In this document: piece after piece, positions 42,547 to 52,000 of the stretch | How positions within the stretch are numbered: position 1 is the stretch's first letter | Layout: each line of letters opens with the position of its first letter | Assembly (NCBI RefSeq): GCF_000422585.1 | Contig: NZ_AUGI01000034.1 | Location: 1-64,000, forward strand | DNA: 64,000 nucleotides | DNA from: Hugenholtzia roseola DSM 9546 | GTDB taxonomy: Bacteria > Bacteroidota > Bacteroidia > Cytophagales > Bernardetiaceae | Direction of reading: 5' to 3' | Notes under the pieces: model-generated | What the model was told of the DNA's origin: nothing | Database searches by the model: none | The model's input: the letters and a program-made list of their open reading frames with translations, nothing else | Position numbers and translations under genes: made by a program

Positions 42547-43725
42547 ATGAAAAAAATTCTACTACTTTTAATTGCAGTAATCTCGAGTTGCACTACTTCT
42601 AACCAAGATGATAATAATTCTGTAGCGCAGGAACAGAAGTTAGAGTTAGTGGCTACTGACATAGTAAAGCACTATCCTTTAGATGAGTTATCTATGTATC
42701 AAACAAATTATTATCAAACAAAAAATATAAATGATACTATTTATTTATTTTGGGCAAATAAAGAAATTCCTTATATTTCAGTTTATAACTTAAATTCAGA
42801 AAAGAAAATTACAGACATAAAATTTGACTCAGACGGAAATAATGGTATAGGTGGTTGGGGCGGCTTCTACCTTCATAATTGGGATAGTATATTTGTTTTT
42901 GGGGCGAAATCCTTTCAAGTAACATTAGCCAATCAAAAAGGCGAAGTACTCGGACGGTGCCGCCTGTATGACACAGGTAAGGAGTCTCCATTTATGCTTC
43001 CTTTGCCACGCAGCAATGCTCATCAAAGCTTCCTTATAGGTGATACTCTTTACTTTCGTGCCAATGATAACAGTACTTATAGAGTTGACGAACCTTCCTT
43101 TTTTAACGCCAACTTCCTATATGCTATTGACATTCGGACAATGAAAGGATTAGGATTTATCAAAATCGGAGATTCAGAGATTGATGGTAATGAAAATATT
43201 TGGGGAGCGTATTTTACTCACTTACAGTACACACTTTCCTTTGATAGTAGCCAGCTTCTTATTAGCTATCCTATTGAAAATAATATTCATATTAGACATT
43301 TTAATAAAAAAGAAAACATAAAAAAAATAATGTGTAATAGTTTTTATTTTGAAAACATAAAATCTAAGTGGTCAGAATCTAAATATTTTAATCATCATGA
43401 AAAGCACTATTTAGAGAATCCTTCTTTTCGTTATCTATTAGCCGATAAGTACAATCGCGTCTATTACAGATTTGCTTATCAAGCCATTGAGGAAACCAAT
43501 GCAGAAGGGAAAAAGCAAAATTGGGACGATAAGCCCTGTTCTATTATCATTCTTGATGAAGAGTATAATATAGTAGGTGAAACTTTGCTTCCTAAAAAAA
43601 TATATAGTAGAAATCATTTTATCACCCAAGAAGGACTCTGGCTTTCGGAAGGTCATTATCGCAACCCTGACTTAGACGAAGACAACCTTTCTTTTCGTTT
43701 GTTTAAACTTCAAAGAAAAAAGTAA
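42547..43725 (+). CDS. DUF4221 lipoprotein D
   Basis: 392 residues, lipobox ISSC (Cys15). DUF4221 features: KHYPLDELSMYQTNYY, GIGGWGGFYLHNWDSIFVFGAKSFQVTLANQKGEV, then the ending GLWLSEGHYRNPDLDEDN shared with lipoprotein B. The DNA of that ending is identical over 103 nt although the rest of the two genes differs widely, pointing to gene conversion or recent recombination. Confidence 0.83.
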   Translation: MKKILLLLIAVISSCTTSNQDDNNSVAQEQKLELVATDIVKHYPLDELSMYQTNYYQTKNINDTIYLFWANKEIPYISVYNLNSEKKITDIKFDSDGNNGIGGWGGFYLHNWDSIFVFGAKSFQVTLANQKGEVLGRCRLYDTGKESPFMLPLPRSNAHQSFLIGDTLYFRANDNSTYRVDEPSFFNANFLYAIDIRTMKGLGFIKIGDSEIDGNENIWGAYFTHLQYTLSFDSSQLLISYPIENNIHIRHFNKKENIKKIMCNSFYFENIKSKWSESKYFNHHEKHYLENPSFRYLLADKYNRVYYRFAYQAIEETNAEGKKQNWDDKPCSIIILDEEYNIVGETLLPKKIYSRNHFITQEGLWLSEGHYRNPDLDEDNLSFRLFKLQRKK

Positions 43726-43731
43726 TATGAT

Positions 43732-44190
43732 ATGAAATATATTTTATTTATGTCCTTTTTATTATTTATTGCTTGTCAAAAAAGCAAAGATTATCAGCTT
43801 GTCAATAACACTTTTTTTCATGCGGATAGCCTTTTAGGTAACCCAATTAAACAAGACTCACTGTGTCAGTATGTTTTGATAATACCGATGGAAGGATGTA
43901 GTGGTTGCAAAGAAAAGGCATTGCTATTTTCAAATAAATACGTACACAATAAAAAACTAAAAACAGTTCTTTCTACCATGCAAGGCAAAGCTTTTTTACA
44001 AGTTCATTTACTCAGATTAAATGAGAAAGACATGTACCTTTTAGACCCAAAAGGTTACTTTATTCGACAGGCAAGAGTAGGACAATACCCAACTTTATAT
44101 GAAATTAAGAATAAATATATAATATCTGAAAAAGAATTATATCCTGAAGTTATTACTAAAGAAATTGAAGTATTAGAAAAAAATCTTTAA
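43732..44190 (+). CDS. Thioredoxin-like lipoprotein D (CSGC)
   Basis: 152 residues, lipobox FIAC (Cys15). YVLIIPMEG is followed by CSGC (Cys56, Cys59), then KNLxx-like helix and beta strands as in paralogue A (NKKLKTVLSTMQGKAFLQVHLL, VGQYPTLYEIKNKYI). Six bp after the DUF4221 stop, same operon. Confidence 0.68.
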   Translation: MKYILFMSFLLFIACQKSKDYQLVNNTFFHADSLLGNPIKQDSLCQYVLIIPMEGCSGCKEKALLFSNKYVHNKKLKTVLSTMQGKAFLQVHLLRLNEKDMYLLDPKGYFIRQARVGQYPTLYEIKNKYIISEKELYPEVITKEIEVLEKNL

Positions 44191-44240
44191 ACTTTCCCAA
44201 AAACTTCCTACCTTTGCCCTTCAAAAATAGCACAAAAGCA
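44190..44240 (+). repeat. Truncated fifth copy of the cassette upstream repeat
   Basis: ACTTTCCCAAAAACTTCC, TACCTTTG (44209-44216) and AATAGCACAAAAGCA match the first ~50 bp of copies C and D. It stops at the ATG of the RND adaptor gene, so that gene keeps the first -7 box but lacks the peptide promoter and operator. Confidence 0.8.
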
Positions 44241-45310
44241 TGAGAAAAATCGCCATTGTCGTCTTGTTTCTAAATCTTTTGTGGAGTGGCTGCCAAAGTA
44301 GTGCCGAAGAGCAGCAGACGAATCGGGCTTCGGATAGCAGTTCCCTTGCGTCCATTCCTACCCCTCGCGTGCAGACCTTTGTTGCCGCTTCTGCTCCCCT
44401 TTCCTATCAAATTACGAGCAATGGCAAGGTGGTGTCGCATCAGCAGGCAGCCCTTTCGTTTTTGGTTTCAGGTTCGGTATCGCAAGTGTTGGTTGCCAAT
44501 GGGGGGCGCGTAGGCGAAGGGGCAGTCTTGGCGGTCTTAGAAGATAGCGAATTTCGCTTGGCTTTGGAACGCGCCCGCACCGAAACGGCGATGCGTCTGG
44601 ACGAATACCGCAAATTATTTGTCGAATACGGTGGCACTTGGGGCGTTCCTCACTCTCTTTCCGATACCTTAGCGCAGATATTGCGCGTGCGCAGCGGTTT
44701 GGCGTTGGCAGAGGTAAGCCAAGCCGAAGCCGAGAGAAGGTTAGAAAATACGCGCCTCAAAGCCCCTTTTTCGGGTGTCCTCAGCGACTGGTATCTTAGC
44801 AAAGGCACTCAAATTCAGGCACTTCAAGCTCTGGGGACGCTCTACACCGATACGCAATTAGCAGTAGAAACCTACCTTCCCGAAAGCCAAATAGGAGTGC
44901 TTCAAAAAGGCATCAAAGCCCAAATTACCCCCCTTGCGGGCAATCCTACCTACGTGGCAGAGTTAGTCGACCTCAACCCTGCCGTCGAGCGGGAAGGCTT
45001 AGTGCGGCTTCGTTTTGCCCTTCCTGCCCAAAACGACTTGCTTCTGGGTATGAATGTCCGCCTGCTGATAGAAATTCCACAAAGTCCGCAGCTTTTAGTT
45101 CCCAAAGAAGCGATTGTGTTGCGCTCTGAAAAAGAAGTCGTCTTTACGCTCAAAAATGGGCGTGCCTTTTGGAACTACGTCAAAAAAGGCAAGGAAAATA
45201 GCCAATGGGTAGAAATCCTCGAAGGCTTGCAGGCAGGCGACGAAGTCATTATCAGCAACAACCTCCAACTTTCACACGACGCAAAAGTGGAAGTGGAAAA
45301 AAATAAATAG
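44240..45310 (+). CDS. RND efflux periplasmic adaptor (membrane fusion) lipoprotein
   Basis: 356 residues, lipobox WSGC (Cys18). Standard adaptor order: barrel-sandwich half (QQAALSFLVSGSVSQVLVANGGRVGEGAVLAVLE), a short helical hairpin (about 110-165), second half (ENTRLKAPFSGVLSDWYLSKGTQIQALQALGTLY), beta barrel and membrane-proximal domain (VVFTLKNGRAFWNYVKKG). It joins an inner-membrane RND pump to an outer-membrane channel. It is separated by 630 bp of repeats from the pump genes at 45941 and 49067, which are its likely partners. Confidence 0.9.
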   Translation: MRKIAIVVLFLNLLWSGCQSSAEEQQTNRASDSSSLASIPTPRVQTFVAASAPLSYQITSNGKVVSHQQAALSFLVSGSVSQVLVANGGRVGEGAVLAVLEDSEFRLALERARTETAMRLDEYRKLFVEYGGTWGVPHSLSDTLAQILRVRSGLALAEVSQAEAERRLENTRLKAPFSGVLSDWYLSKGTQIQALQALGTLYTDTQLAVETYLPESQIGVLQKGIKAQITPLAGNPTYVAELVDLNPAVEREGLVRLRFALPAQNDLLLGMNVRLLIEIPQSPQLLVPKEAIVLRSEKEVVFTLKNGRAFWNYVKKGKENSQWVEILEGLQAGDEVIISNNLQLSHDAKVEVEKNK

Positions 45311-45330
45311 CTTTCCAAAGCACAAGCACG

Positions 45331-45380
45331 CCAATAAGGTTAAATTCTAAAAAGTAGGTGCAAATGTAGGGACAAAGGGT
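45331..45380. repeat. Fragment of the MITE-like family
   Basis: AATAAGGTTAAATTCTAAAA and GCAAATGTAGGGACAAAGG match the left 45 bp of copy 3. Confidence 0.65.
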
Positions 45381-45556
45381 AGATGTTGTTGAAACGGTCA
45401 GCCTGTCAAAAAAAGGGGGGCTTCGAATAAAACTCTTGAACCCCCACCCTGCCCTCCCCCCATAGGGGAGGGTTCGAAATACAAATCATTTTTTTTGCAT
45501 AAATGCAAAAAAATGATACCATATCAAAGCCCCTCCCTTTGGGGGAGGGGTTTGGG

Positions 45557-45729
45557 CAGTGATGTTAAATTCTAAAAATCAGAGCCAAATGTAGGGACAA
45601 GGCACTGCCTTGTCCGCAGCAAGATTGAAATAAAAAAGGATTTTCAGACCCAAAAATAAGGGTCAGTCCAAATTTTATTTTGTGTCAAATTTGACAAAAC
45701 AAGGCTTTTGACAGAACTTAACATTACTG
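45557..45729. mobile_element. MITE-like element, copy 3 (R3)
   Basis: 173 bp, opposite orientation to copies 1 and 2. The ends CAGTGATGTTAAATTCT and AGAACTTAACATTACTG are inverted repeats. The flanks are an exact 10-base direct repeat, GGGGTTTGGG, at 45547-45556 and 45730-45739. It contains GGACAAGGCACTGCCTTGTCC, and GACCC...GGGTC in place of the long CCCTAAG palindrome. No ORF. Confidence 0.9.
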
Positions 45730-45770
45730 GGGGTTTGGGGCGGGGTGTATTTTAGGCTTCTATCGCAGCA

Positions 45771-45868
45771 ACAATGCCAAAGGCACTGCCTTGCTCTATG
45801 CCCCAAATCCTAAGGGTCTTGAAGACCCTTAGGGTTTAAGTCCAAATTTTATTTTGCACCAAACTTAA
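45771..45868. repeat. Fragment of the MITE-like family
   Basis: GGCACTGCCTTG, the palindrome CCTAAGGGTCTTGAAGACCC..., and GTCCAAATTTTATTTTGCACC follow the inner order of the elements in the copy 3 orientation. Ends are missing. Confidence 0.65.
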
Positions 45869-45940
45869 AAAAGCATTTTCCACCGTTGTTTCGAAACCGC
45901 TGGGTTTGGGGTGCATTTATCCTTCTAAAATTATCTTTTT

Positions 45941-48900
45941 ATGTCGCCCTCTTCACTTCTGACTTTTCTTTTTCAGCGTCCGATTGGGGTCTTGATGAGT
46001 TTTTTGGCAGTGGCAGTTTTGTCTTGGATAGGATTTTCCAAACTTCCTGTATCGCTGCTGCCGCCCATAGACGTACCGCAGCTTTTGGTGCAGGTGGAAT
46101 ATCGCGGACATTCGCCTGCCGAAATAGAGCAAAATGTCTTGCGCCCTTTGCGCGAAAGCCTGCTGACAGTCAAAGGGTTGTCCGATTTGAAAAGCGAAGC
46201 CCTTAGCGAAAGCGGACAGTTACGGCTTTTTTTTGCCTTTGGGACAGACATGACCTTAGCCTACATCGAGGCAAACGAAAAATTAGACCGCCTGCTCAAC
46301 TATTTGCCCAAAGAGGTTAGCCGTCCGCATATCATCAAAATCAACACCAACGACATTCCCTTAGCGCGTCTTCAAATTGTACCAAAAGAAAAAGGCAATC
46401 TTTTAGAAACTTCGGAATTAGTAGAAAAGGTTTTAAAAAAGCGGCTGGAAGGAATTGCAGGCGTTTCGCTTGTAGATGCCAATGGGCTAAAACGCAAACA
46501 AATCAGCGTGCGCCTACATCAGGCAGAATTAGCAGCCCTACAAGTATCTGAAAATCAACTTGTTGAAGCCATCACGCAAGCCAATCAACCCCTTAGTTCG
46601 GTTTCGGTAAAAGATGGGCAGTACCGCTATTTTCTCAAATCCGTCAACCTTTTAGCAGATGCTGACGCTTTGCGCCGCCTACCAATTCGCCTTGCCAAAG
46701 GGCGCGTGGTGCGTCTGGAAACCTTAGCGACCATCACTCTCGAAGAAGAAATGCCGCAGGGGTTTCACCTTTTTGCCGATTCGCTTTCAGAAAAAAAGGC
46801 GCAAATGAACCTAAAAGAGGGCTTCGTCCTTACTTTGCACAAGCAGCCTGATGCACAGATGCAAGCCCTAATGGAGGAAATAGAAAAAGCCGTAGCCGAT
46901 TTTAGGCAAAAATATCCGACCCTCGATTTTTCTCTTACCCAAAATCAAAGTCAATTTTTAGACCTCGCGATTGCCAACTTGCGCAATACCCTACTTTTGG
47001 GGGCTTTGGGGGCTTTTATCGTCTTGTTTTTCTTCTTAGGAAATTGGCGCATGCCGCTGATGATAGGCGTGAGTTTGCCTCTTTCGCTGCTCTTGGGCTT
47101 CGGTCTTTTTTATGTAATGGGATTGACTATCAACATCATATCTTTGAGCGGCTTGGCATTAGGGTTGGGTATGTTGATAGATAATAGCATCATTGTTTTG
47201 GATAATATTGAACGATTTTTAAAAGAAGGCAAATCAAAATTAGTAGCCTGTGTCTTAGGGGTGCAAGATGTTGTCGCGCCACTTTTGAGTTCGATGCTCA
47301 CGACGCTCTCTGTTTTTCTGCCCCTTATTTTTATGAACGGCATTTCGGGCGCACTTTTCTACGACCAAGCCCTTTCCATTACCCTTGTCCTGACAAGTTC
47401 GTTGGCTGTGGCATTTCTTTTTCTGCCGCATCTTTTTCTTCTTTCACACAAAAAAAAGGCAAATAGCTTTGCGCCTACCTTAGATTTTTCTACCGAAACG
47501 CGCTTTTTTCAAAAACTCCTGCAAGGTTATGAATTTATCTTTTGGCAGGTCATGCGCCACCAAAAGATAGGACTTCTCTTTTTTATAGGTCTGATAGCCG
47601 CACCTTTTTTTATATCCAAAAACCTAAAAGTGGAAAGGCTGCCGACACTTTCCAAACCCGATTTTGTGTTAAAATTAGATTGGAACTTACCACTTAGCTC
47701 TGAACAGAATTTAGAAAAGACGCTATTTTTCTTACATCAATTTGAAGGCGTTTTTTCGCAAATAGAAATAGATTTGGGCAAACGGCAATACCTACTCGAA
47801 GGGGAAGGTAGCACACAATCGCAGGTCTTTTTCTACTTTGCCCTGTCCAATTTTAAAGACAAAAAAGAGGCACAAAAGCGTTTGCAACTTTGGTTAGAAA
47901 ATCATGCGCCACAGGCTCTTTTTCAATTTGAGGCTGCCCCCGACGCTTTTTCGCAACTTTTCGCAAGCCCCAATCCAAACTATGAACTTCGCTTTCGCAA
48001 CCCTTTTGAAAGTAGTCCGCTTTCCGTAGAAAAGGTAAGTTCTTTGTATGAAACCATGCCCTACCAAGCCGAAGTAGGAAGCGGCATGAGAACGGAAAAT
48101 AGCGTCATTTTGCAGGTAGAAGCCGAAAAAGCTGCCATTTACGGCTTTTCGCAGCGGCAAATATTAGAAAAAATAAAACAAAGTGTAGGACACTATTTTA
48201 TTACAGATATAAAATCTTTCGGCGAAGTATTGCCCATTCGTTTGGCACAAAATCAGGCGAATATTGCAGAAATTTTACAAAACACCTATTTAGAAGTGGC
48301 AGATAATACGCAGCATCAAAAAATCCCGCTCCATCTTTTAGTACGCATAGAAAGGGAAAATGATTATCGCAACCTAACCGCAGACGCGCTGGGTATCTAC
48401 CAAAGTTTTGTGTGGCAAGATTTAGAAAAAAGACAACAAATCGAGATAGATAGCCTTTTCAAAATGAAAAAAGAGGCAAAAAACTTACAAACTACTTGGG
48501 CAGGAAATTTTATAGAAAATGAAGAAAACTTACAGCAACTTTTCTTTATCCTTCTTATCTCGGTTGTGTTGCTCTACTTTATTTTAGTGGCACAATTTGA
48601 GTCATTTTTACAACCGCTTATTGTCGTCCTGACGCTACCGCTGGGTATTTCGGGCGCGTTCTTGGTCTTGTATTGGGGCAATGCTTCTCTTAATTTGATG
48701 TCGGCAATTGGTCTGGTCGTGATGCTGGGTATTATGGTCAATGATGCCATTCTAAAAATTGATACCATCAATAAACTAAAAAAACAACTTCCTACTACCG
48801 ACACGCGCGAAATCCTGCATCTGGCGGGGGTTTTGCGCCTCAAACCGATATTGATGACAACCCTAACGACTATTTTAGCCGTACTTCCTACCCTTTTTAG

Positions 48901-49027
48901 TGCAGGCTTGGGAGCAGAACTGCAAACGCCTTTGGTATTAGCCGTAATAGGGGGCTTGGGTATGGGAACGGCGACGGCTCTCTTTTTCATACCACTTTTA
49001 TATTTGTTTTTTGATTTTAAAAAATAG
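45941..49027 (+). CDS. RND efflux permease, first of a pair
   Basis: 1028 residues, full length for the AcrB superfamily. N-terminal helix after RPIGVLMSFLAVAVLSWIGFSKLPV, first periplasmic loop with PIDVPQLLVQVEYRGHSPAEIEQ, central helices including GLALGLGMLIDNSIIVLDNIERF (the proton-relay region reads D-N instead of D-D), second loop, and the C-terminal half with SAIGLVVMLGIMVNDAILKID. It should export small hydrophobic or peptide-like substrates with the adaptor at 44240. The next gene is a second permease 39 bp downstream. Confidence 0.92.
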   Translation: MSPSSLLTFLFQRPIGVLMSFLAVAVLSWIGFSKLPVSLLPPIDVPQLLVQVEYRGHSPAEIEQNVLRPLRESLLTVKGLSDLKSEALSESGQLRLFFAFGTDMTLAYIEANEKLDRLLNYLPKEVSRPHIIKINTNDIPLARLQIVPKEKGNLLETSELVEKVLKKRLEGIAGVSLVDANGLKRKQISVRLHQAELAALQVSENQLVEAITQANQPLSSVSVKDGQYRYFLKSVNLLADADALRRLPIRLAKGRVVRLETLATITLEEEMPQGFHLFADSLSEKKAQMNLKEGFVLTLHKQPDAQMQALMEEIEKAVADFRQKYPTLDFSLTQNQSQFLDLAIANLRNTLLLGALGAFIVLFFFLGNWRMPLMIGVSLPLSLLLGFGLFYVMGLTINIISLSGLALGLGMLIDNSIIVLDNIERFLKEGKSKLVACVLGVQDVVAPLLSSMLTTLSVFLPLIFMNGISGALFYDQALSITLVLTSSLAVAFLFLPHLFLLSHKKKANSFAPTLDFSTETRFFQKLLQGYEFIFWQVMRHQKIGLLFFIGLIAAPFFISKNLKVERLPTLSKPDFVLKLDWNLPLSSEQNLEKTLFFLHQFEGVFSQIEIDLGKRQYLLEGEGSTQSQVFFYFALSNFKDKKEAQKRLQLWLENHAPQALFQFEAAPDAFSQLFASPNPNYELRFRNPFESSPLSVEKVSSLYETMPYQAEVGSGMRTENSVILQVEAEKAAIYGFSQRQILEKIKQSVGHYFITDIKSFGEVLPIRLAQNQANIAEILQNTYLEVADNTQHQKIPLHLLVRIERENDYRNLTADALGIYQSFVWQDLEKRQQIEIDSLFKMKKEAKNLQTTWAGNFIENEENLQQLFFILLISVVLLYFILVAQFESFLQPLIVVLTLPLGISGAFLVLYWGNASLNLMSAIGLVVMLGIMVNDAILKIDTINKLKKQLPTTDTREILHLAGVLRLKPILMTTLTTILAVLPTLFSAGLGAELQTPLVLAVIGGLGMGTATALFFIPLLYLFFDFKK

Positions 49028-49066
49028 ATTTTGTCTTAAAACAAACCTGCTTTAAAATTTATTTCC

Positions 49067-52000
49067 ATGCAGCTTTCCTTTCTAACGCCCTTTCGGATAG
49101 TTTTTATCTTCCTAATTATCAGCGTATTAGGCGTATTTGCGCTGCCACTTCTTCCCGTCGAACTCAACCCAAAACCCGAAAGCAATACCTTACAAATTCG
49201 CTATCAATACCCACAAGCCGCTCCCGATATTGTAGAAAATTTGGCAACTGCACCCTTAGAAAATGCCCTTTCCCAACTGCAAGGACTTAAAAAAATTAGC
49301 TCCGTTTCGCGTTACAATGGCGGAAATATTACGCTTAGTTTTGAAAAAGGGCAAAACATGGAACTAAAAAAGTTTGAAACTACCATGATTTTACGCCAAA
49401 TCTACCCCAAACTGCCGCCTTCGGTTTCCTATCCACAGCTTCAGCTCACAGATGCAAATGCGCAGAGTCATAAAAAAGCAAGCCTTAGTTATTCGGTAAA
49501 TGCTCCCCTGACGGCTTTCGAAATCGAGGAGCAGGTGCGCAAAATTGCAAGTCTTCATTTTTCTAAAATCACACAAATAGAGGAAATTAGCGTGCGCGGC
49601 ACGTCCGATTTGGCGATAGAGGTGCGCTACCTACCCGAAAAAATGTTGCAGTATGGCATCAGCCATCAAGATTTGGTCAGTCGATTGCAGGAGCTTGCCC
49701 AAATCGATTACATAGGGCAAAGCAAAGACGGCGTAGGACAAAATTTTTGGGTCAAGAAACGCCCACTCCTAACAGAAAGTTCTGAAAATAAGGCTACTTT
49801 TTCTAAAAATTTCACAAAAATAGTAGAAAATTTATTGCTTTCCGAAAATCCACTTGTGCGTTTTTCCGATGTCGCTACCTTTGCAGTGGTGGAAAACGCG
49901 CCTTCGGGTTTTTACCGCATCAATGGCAAGGAAGCCGTTACGCTTTCTTTTTACCTACAAAAAGATGCCAACGCCTTAGAAGCGGGGCGGAAAATCAAGG
50001 CTGCTATCGCGCAGATGCCACTTCCTACCGATTTTGAACTTCTTTTGGAGTGGGACGAAACCGATTTTTTAGAAAAGGAATTGGAAAAGACCTATCGTCG
50101 CGCTCTTTTTTCGCTTCTTATTTTGATATTTTTTATTGTTTTGCTGCAAAGAAACTTACTTTATCTATGTGTTTTAATAAGTAGTTTGTTTGTCAATCTC
50201 TGCCTTACCGCCTTATTTGCTTATTTTTTTAAGATACAAATTCACCTATATTCTTTGGCGGGGGTTGCCATTTCCTTTGGTCTGATTTTAGACAACGCCC
50301 TTGTGATGGTGGATAGCCTACACCAAAAGCGGTCGGGTTCTCTCTTTTTGGCACTTTTGGGGGCTTCGCTCACGACAGCCGCTGCCTTGCTTTTGGTCTT
50401 TTTCCTACCCGAAGAAACGCGCCGCAACCTAACCGACTTTGCCGCGATTGTCGCTCTCAATCTCTTATTGTCGCTCCCTGTGGCACTTTTTTTCACGCCT
50501 GCTTTATATCATTTGCTTTTTCAAACGAAAAAAGAAAAGAAAAAGAAAACTAATTTTCGCTTCGGTAGGCGTTTTTCGGTTCAAGTTTTTCAAAAATATC
50601 TTCTTTTTATTGCTTTTTTAAAAAGTCATAAAAAGAAGTTTATGATAGCCCTCTTGTTGCTCTTTGGCACACCCATTTTTTTGCTTCCCTCGAAGGTAGA
50701 AAACCCTAAAAATAGCAAGATTTTAGTTTGGTATAATGATATAATAGGTTCAGATTTGTACCAAAATGACATACGCCCCCATATCGATACCTATCTGGGT
50801 GGCACTTTGCGCCTTTTTGTTCGTTTCGGATATGAACGATTTTCTTATAGAGAAGCCGAAAAAGCACGCCTTTATGTGCAGGCAGAAATGCCACAAGGCA
50901 CAACCCTACAACAGATGGACAGTGCCTTACGCAGCATAGAATTGATTTTGAAAGCAGAAAAAAATATAGAAAAATTTGTTACGCAAGTTATTACTTCTTC
51001 GGGTCAGATTGAAATTTTATTTCCAAAAGAAGTAGAAAATTCATCTTATCCTTTACAACTAAAAAATAGACTTATTGCGCGTTCAGTGGATTTAGACGGC
51101 GTGAAGTGGAATATTTATGGCGTTGGTAATCAGGCATTTAGTAATAGCAACGAAGCACAATTAGCTTCTTTTCGGGTGCAGATGAAAGGCACGCATTATC
51201 AAAATTTGGAGGCAGAGGCAGAAAAATTAGCCGCACTTTTGGTCAAGCACAAGCGGATTCAGCAAGTCAATACCAACGAGCGACTTTCCTACGAAGAACG
51301 CGCCCGAAAGACCTTAGCTTGGGAGGTGGATTTGGAAAAATTAGCCCATCAAGGGCTTTCAGCGCAAACCCTTACGGCAGCTTTGCGCTTGCATACGCCC
51401 AGCAGCGAAGCCGAGTTTTACTTGCCCTATCAAAATAGCCTTTTGCCTGTGCGCCTTGAAAGTAGGGACTCAAAAAGTTTTGCAGCGCAAGAACTAAAAA
51501 GTGGCTATCTATCTGTTTTTCAATTAGATAGTGCTACAAAAATAAACACAAAAACAGTCGCTTTTCAAGATTTTTCTACGCTTAAAATAGAAAATAGCAG
51601 CAGCTCGATTTACAAAGAAAATCGCCTTTATTTGCGCATTGTCGGTTTCGATTATTACGGGGGAGCGAATTTTGGACAAAAATTTTTAGACCAAACCCTT
51701 GAACAGTACAAAAGCCAAATGCCACAGGGTTATGAGGTAAAACAGTTGGAAAACAACTTTTTTTCTTGGGAAAAAGCAAAGACCGAATACGGATTGTTAT
51801 TGATTTTGGTAGTAATTATATTTTTTATTTGTAGCATTTTATTTGAAAATTTCAGACAAGCCTTGCTTATTATCTTTACAATCCCCTTTTCCTTTATCGG
51901 CATTTTTATCACCTTCGGCGGATTGGAAGTTTATTTCGACCAAGGCGGCTATGCTTCTTTTGTACTTTTGGGAGGTTTGGTTGTCAATGCAGCCATTTTT

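Larger units (their letters stand above)
45311..45940. other. Repeat-filled spacer between the RND adaptor and pump genes
   Basis: 630 bp with no gene. From left: a MITE fragment (45331-45380), G/C-rich palindromes (CCCTCCCCCCATAGGGGAGGG; CCCCTCCCTTTGGGGGAGGGG), an AT-rich inverted repeat (45485-45517), an intact MITE (45557-45729) and another MITE fragment (45771-45868). The intact element has landed inside the G/C-rich repeat. Confidence 0.75.
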
